From NCBI RefSeq assembly GCF_000485595.1, contig NW_014577133.1:147135-182119 (forward strand): a DNA stretch of 34,985 bases, written 5' to 3'. The notes under the pieces were generated by a model, which had not been told where the DNA came from, searched no databases, and saw only the letters and a list, made by a program, of their open reading frames with translations. The number at the start of each line of letters is the position of its first letter. Positions within the stretch are counted from its first letter, which is position 1. The position numbers and the translations under genes were made by a program. This document shows positions 30,544-34,985 of this stretch, piece after piece. Source of the DNA: Priapulus caudatus (lineage: Eukaryota; Priapulida; Priapulimorpha; Priapulimorphida; Priapulidae).

Positions 30544-31264
30544 CAGTGTTGTAGGTCTCGAGGCCGGTTTCTTTGGTCTCGGCCTTGGCCTTGGCCTCGG
30601 AGTGCAATGACTCGGACTCGGACTCGGACTCGACTCTGACTCGAGGGCCACTACATCTGTACATAACTGTACATATTGTAAATCACGCAGTTTTACAAGA
30701 AATTTAAACTAAAACTGTCTACACTAAATTTATGCGACTAGCTGTTTATTCACATTGATTTTTGCAAGTGAGTGCTGTGGTGCTTAGCCTATAAGAATCT
30801 CGGTGTTGTTGAAGAGTTTCGCGGCGGCGTGTGGGTGGGGGGGCTGGGGGGGGGTCGGGCTTTGGGATGGGGGTTAGTTGCCGGGAGAGGAGGGGGTGTT
30901 GGGTTGGAGCTGTCGGGGGGGTGGGTGGTGGACGGGGGGAGTGGGGAGGGTGGGGGGTGCGGGGTGGGGGCGAGGCCAGGTATGGCATTGGGAGTGCGGG
31001 TTTGGTGTGGCTACAATGAGTGCAGGGGACTCGTGCATCTTGTCTACTTATTTTAATTGTTACCTGACAATGTCGCCACCTTGAAATTTTATAAAGAAAT
31101 TTACGACTCACGTTTTAGGTTTCAAAGTGTAAGGGTTTTGGGTGTCGAAATTATAGGTTTAGGAAATCTTTTTATCAAAACCGTGTTTGGACTCGGACTG
31201 CGACTCGGGGGGGGGGGGGACTCGGACTTGGACTCGGGGGGGGTGGGTGCGGACTACAACACTG
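30544..31264. mobile_element. 721-bp hAT-like element, CAGTGTTGTAG ends, G-rich core
   Basis: CAGTGTTGTAGGTCTCGAG at the left and CTACAACACTG at the right. The 8-bp flanks CTAAATAG and CTAATTAC match 6 of 8. Tandem GGACTC words sit just inside both ends. The core at 30820-30970 is a very G-rich strand with many GGGG runs. Repetitive Gly/Pro frames are not genes. Confidence 0.7.
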
Positions 31265-31527
31265 CTAATTACCCAGGATGGCGTATTACTTGCAGTATGC
31301 AAATCTGCTGTGGTGAAATGGCTAGTACGGTTACCGATTACTTGTACTTGTTGTAGATCGTGGCATCGTCGTAGCAAATGTTCAACAGTATTTGTTATTG
31401 ATCATAAGTGGCGTCGTTTTGTTTTTTCGTAATACGTGAATCCGAGTTGTATATATTTGCCAAAGTGGGACATTTTCCTAACTTTTATAGGCGTGTTTCG
31501 TGCTGAGAGGCCTACTGGTGCTAATGG

Positions 31528-31534
31528 GACAGAC

Positions 31535-31601
<67 letters not shown>

Positions 31602-31602
31602 G
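31528..31602. repeat. (CAGA)n microsatellite
   Basis: About 18 nearly uninterrupted tetramers. Confidence 0.97.
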
Positions 31603-34600
31603 TTAACGCATTGCTTCATCTGTTTTGTTATTTATGATGAGTCGACACGTAGTCGCAAGTTTGATTCCTCTAGTATTTCTGACCAAGCAGTAACACCATT
31701 ATTTTGAAAGTTTTTCTAATTTGAAAGACGTTAGTATAGAATCTATTATGTGTGTGTGTGTGCATGAGTACGTGCGTGTGTTCGTGCGTGCGTGCATGTG
31801 AGCGTGTGTGTGTTCGTTCTTGTCCAGCGTGCACGCTATAGTTTGTCAAATCAAATCTTTCATCTAGGTTTCGGGAGGGTTTCAGTGCGCATGCGCATTG
31901 CTTGGCAACCTCTGGGTGGCACCCGTTTGAATCGTTCAGACAGTGTGATCAAAGCGTTGTGCTCCAGGAGCCAGGCATGTTTGGTATTGAACTGCCATCA
32001 TCAGTCATCTTTCTTGAGTGGTACCGCCTGCCAAATTCATGTGCTCCACACTACTGGCGGGGAATAGGCCCTATAAAGCTAACTCGAGTCGCTTTCTCTT
32101 GTCACCGTGCCACATTATCCCACATCAGGAACATGTTTAAATGTGCTAGTTTGATTGTGTCGAATTCGAACAATGCATCTAGTCTTGCGCAGGTATATCT
32201 TGCAAAGGTGAAATTGGTAACGCGAGTAAGTAACACAGTAAAGCGAACCTTGGTTGCGTTGCGTAGGCGCTGAGCAACAGCAGCTGAATCGACAGCTGTT
32301 GTACCACGGCAATCCTGAATCACTGACTACTGTCGCTGTGCTTGGTGCATGTCATCACCACGGTAAGCGTGACCTTGTGACGACGTCACCTTCGCCACCA
32401 GCTCGACCCTCTAGCTTATAATGATGTTATCACCACTGAACTATCACATTTGGAATAGCAGTCGGGCAGATTTCCTTACTTTGGATAATTTAACATTTAA
32501 AGTAGCTTTTAGGCAGCCTGAAGTGCCTATAACGTACTGTGTAACGGTAAAGATGTCGCCGCGCAGTCTCGGTCCGCCGTCTGTGAGCGTCCACTGAATA
32601 CGCATGTGATGGACGACGCTGAACACTGCGGCTACCCGCGTCGACGTGGCTGTGAGGAGTGAGTGAGGGCGGAATCATTGCCAGGCAGTACTGCCGACGT
32701 TCTCCTGCTCGATGGAACTTCTGCACGCACACGTGTTCCTGATCGACATCGATATCTATATCTCACGTCTATATCGATCAAGTCAACGGAGTGAATCGTA
32801 ACCGGTAGCTTACTGATAAACGTAGTCGTAGGAGTAGTAGTAATAGTATTAGAAGCAGCAGTCGTAGCTCTTATGAGGTAGGACATTTTCACTGGTATTT
32901 CTGTGGGAAAATTGAATGATATCGGGATGTCATAGCTGCACAAATTACTTGAATACGAAATGATTCGTCTCACGCGTCTGTTTTGCACGAATTACGTTGA
33001 TTATATTTTCTTACTCTACCAGTAAATACCGTTCTATTTTCTAGATCCGCGGTACTGGCACGTGAGTTGAACAGTAAATGATTGAATACTGAATTTGCCA
33101 CTTCCACACCCCCTCCACACAGCCACATTTGCCATCTCCATTACTATGTATCGCTCTCTCTATATTAGAAGGAAAATGCTCCTGCGTCACCAAAGATCCA
33201 CGTTTCTGCTAGCTGCCTAGTATGATCGTTATGTGCATTCACATCGCGGTAGGTCATTTAGGGGAATTTCATGCACCAGTAGAGATACCTTTGCCAGGTA
33301 TTTTCCGGCTCACGAGCTCCGTCTTTCCCCGCTGATCAGACTGCGTAGAGGTCGGGAAGGGTAACTGGGATCGGAAACATCTATTATCCCGTGAAATTTC
33401 ATATAACCTACGCGGCATCTGTGTCTTAATTAGCGCCAGTTTCATTGATCTGGTTTAGTCATATCGTCGGGGCCAACCTTCCGTTACGTCACATTGTATC
33501 ACGCGTACGCTAAAGGTAATACGATGGTGTTAACGTTACGCTTGTTTGGCTGGAAAACAAGTTGGCGGAGCATCGTATAAATCCTGTGCTATGAAGCCCT
33601 TTCGTCGTTTCACTGACACTGGTTTTTCGTCGTCTGACGCGCTGAAAGCTCGACGAAATATTTTTCTGCCCTTCACTATGTCTGTTTGGACATTACGTTA
33701 CACTTGGCGTGCGTGTGTTGCGCCTTATCGCATGGAGCACGTCAGGGGAAGGAAGCCCTTTGCTATGCCTGTCTGGACATTGGGTAACACTTGGCGTGCT
33801 GCGCCTTATCGCATGAAGTACGTCACGTGAAAGTCGAGAATCATCGAGAATAGACAGTGATCGTTCGTTTCTGATCGCCGTCAATCATGCGTTGCCGCGA
33901 GGTTTGACAAGTTCTGTTTCGAACGGTGCGTTTCTCTCACGTGAGTGTGGGCCTATATTGAAACATTGGTGTTCGCATCGGTCGTGCTGTAAGTAATTCA
34001 GGCGCGCGCCTTCTAGACGGTATGTCTATCCAACAAGAGGTGGTTGCTTCTGTCGGGGGGAGATCTAGAGGTTCTCTGTGCTGCGCGAAACTCGAGCTTC
34101 GCAGTCTTTGTTCGACGTTGATCCGTAAGCGCGCGCGCGCGTGTGTGTGTCGGGTTTTCTGTGGTGTACTCTTGGAACGTGAAGGGAGGCGCGCGCGCTC
34201 ATTCTGTGCCATACTGCGCTGGTCGGTCATTCGATGTATGCTTAGGTGGTTATTGCATCCGTGTTATAGACGCGAGTCTAGGCTCGTGTACCTAAACATC
34301 TCATGAGTCAGTTCTTTTGCGGCTGCATGGTTGATTAAATCTGTGGAAAGCACCGTGGCTCCTCGTTTTCGGTTAATCAGTTTTTGTTTAATATAATTTG
34401 TCCACACGAATGGCATCAATGTTTCGTCGATTACTTTTTATTACACGAAGCCTCCAAATATTGTCCTGTGTAAACAGATTGTTAATTATTAATTATTAAT
34501 GTATAGATAATTAATATATCATGTGGAATAAAGATCCAGTTGTTCCATAAAAGTTAATATTTCATGTTTTGTTATTTTTCAGATATTGTGTAATTTAGTA

Positions 34601-34735
34601 CTAAAATATAACCAGATACAATCCTGTAGTGTATTTTAACTATTATAAGTGTATCATGTGCATCACAATCTTGATTGTTTAGGCTTCTTGGTCGTTTATA
34701 AACAAACGCATGGTAATATCTATACACAAATGTAC
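31603..34735. other. Downstream intergenic, CpG-rich in parts
   Basis: CpG-dense stretches at about 32050-32700 and 33280-34310 may be the promoter area of a gene beyond the right edge. Several open frames of 60-123 codons exist on both strands, but none shows known motifs or paired splice sites. The last 400 bases turn AT-rich. Confidence 0.35.
33676..33832. repeat. 87-bp tandem duplication
   Basis: Two copies about 87 bases apart share CTATGTCTGTTTGGACATTA / CTATGCCTGTCTGGACATTG, AACACTTGGCGTG and GCGCCTTATCGCATG. They are diverged by substitutions and a small indel. No function recognised. Confidence 0.8.
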
Positions 34736-34938
34736 ACGCGCACACACTCATGTGCGGGCGCACACGTATGCACACACAACACGAACGCACGCACACACAC
34801 ACATACCACACGAAGGCACACGCACGCACGCGCGCACACACGCACACACCACGCACACACACACATACCACACGAAGGCACACGCACGCACGCGCGCACA
34901 CACGCACACACCACGCACACACACACAAACACTCTCTC

Positions 34939-34985
<47 letters not shown>
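34736..34985. repeat. CA-rich 62-bp tandem then (CT)n at the window edge
   Basis: Two copies of a roughly 62-base unit (ACCACACGAAGGCACACGCA...) lie at about 34805-34927 inside CA sequence, followed by a (CT)n tract running off the window. Confidence 0.9.

Noticed and set aside
30746-31111. Pro-rich minus and Gly-rich plus frames
   Set aside because: G-rich core of a DNA element; low complexity only.
31902-32273. 123-codon plus-strand frame in CpG-rich sequence
   Set aside because: No recognisable motif, no paired splice sites, and overlapping frames on both strands; not reportable as a gene.
33546-33830. 94-codon plus-strand frame
   Set aside because: It consists largely of an 87-bp tandem duplication and matches no known protein.

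Overview
This window is nuclear DNA from a metazoan, most likely a marine invertebrate. It has spliced genes with GT-AG introns, dinucleotide microsatellites and many short non-autonomous DNA transposons, and no bacterial signals. I cannot name the phylum from sequence alone.

Two protein-coding genes are well supported, arranged head to head. On the minus strand, positions 3487 down to 1783 hold the first three coding exons of an orthologue of MCC (mutated in colorectal cancers), a coiled-coil protein. The rest of that gene lies off the left edge. On the plus strand, positions 10888 to 28209 hold what looks like a complete CBL gene, a RING-type E3 ubiquitin ligase that attenuates tyrosine-kinase signalling. 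It has twelve coding exons with matching intron phases and encodes 837 residues: tyrosine-kinase-binding domain (four-helix bundle, EF-hand, SH2), linker, RING finger, long proline-rich tail and C-terminal UBA. All of the signature residues I checked are present.

The 7.4 kb between the genes is a transposon graveyard. It contains two copies (1-1046 and 6893-8160) of one composite repeat, three abutting elements at 4466-6346 that include two roughly 600 bp foldback palindromes, a 265 bp element with a perfect 7-bp target duplication, and a dead LINE fragment ending about 230 bases before the CBL start codon. CBL intron 1 (9.3 kb) carries at least five more elements, microsatellites and a CpG-rich stretch ending in a strong splice-donor match. 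Intron 9 contains a 24-bp minisatellite with a CRE-like core. Downstream of CBL (28210-34985) I see a probable long 3' UTR, a hAT-like element, microsatellites and CpG-rich sequence, but no convincing gene.

I found no new protein system. The most distinctive signal is the set of small CAG...CTG-ended elements. Four families show 7-bp flanking duplications rather than the 8 bp usual for hAT, others show 5 or 6 bp, and one family is made of hairpins only 53-111 bp long. Family names for the repeats are inferred from termini and target duplications; no database was consulted.
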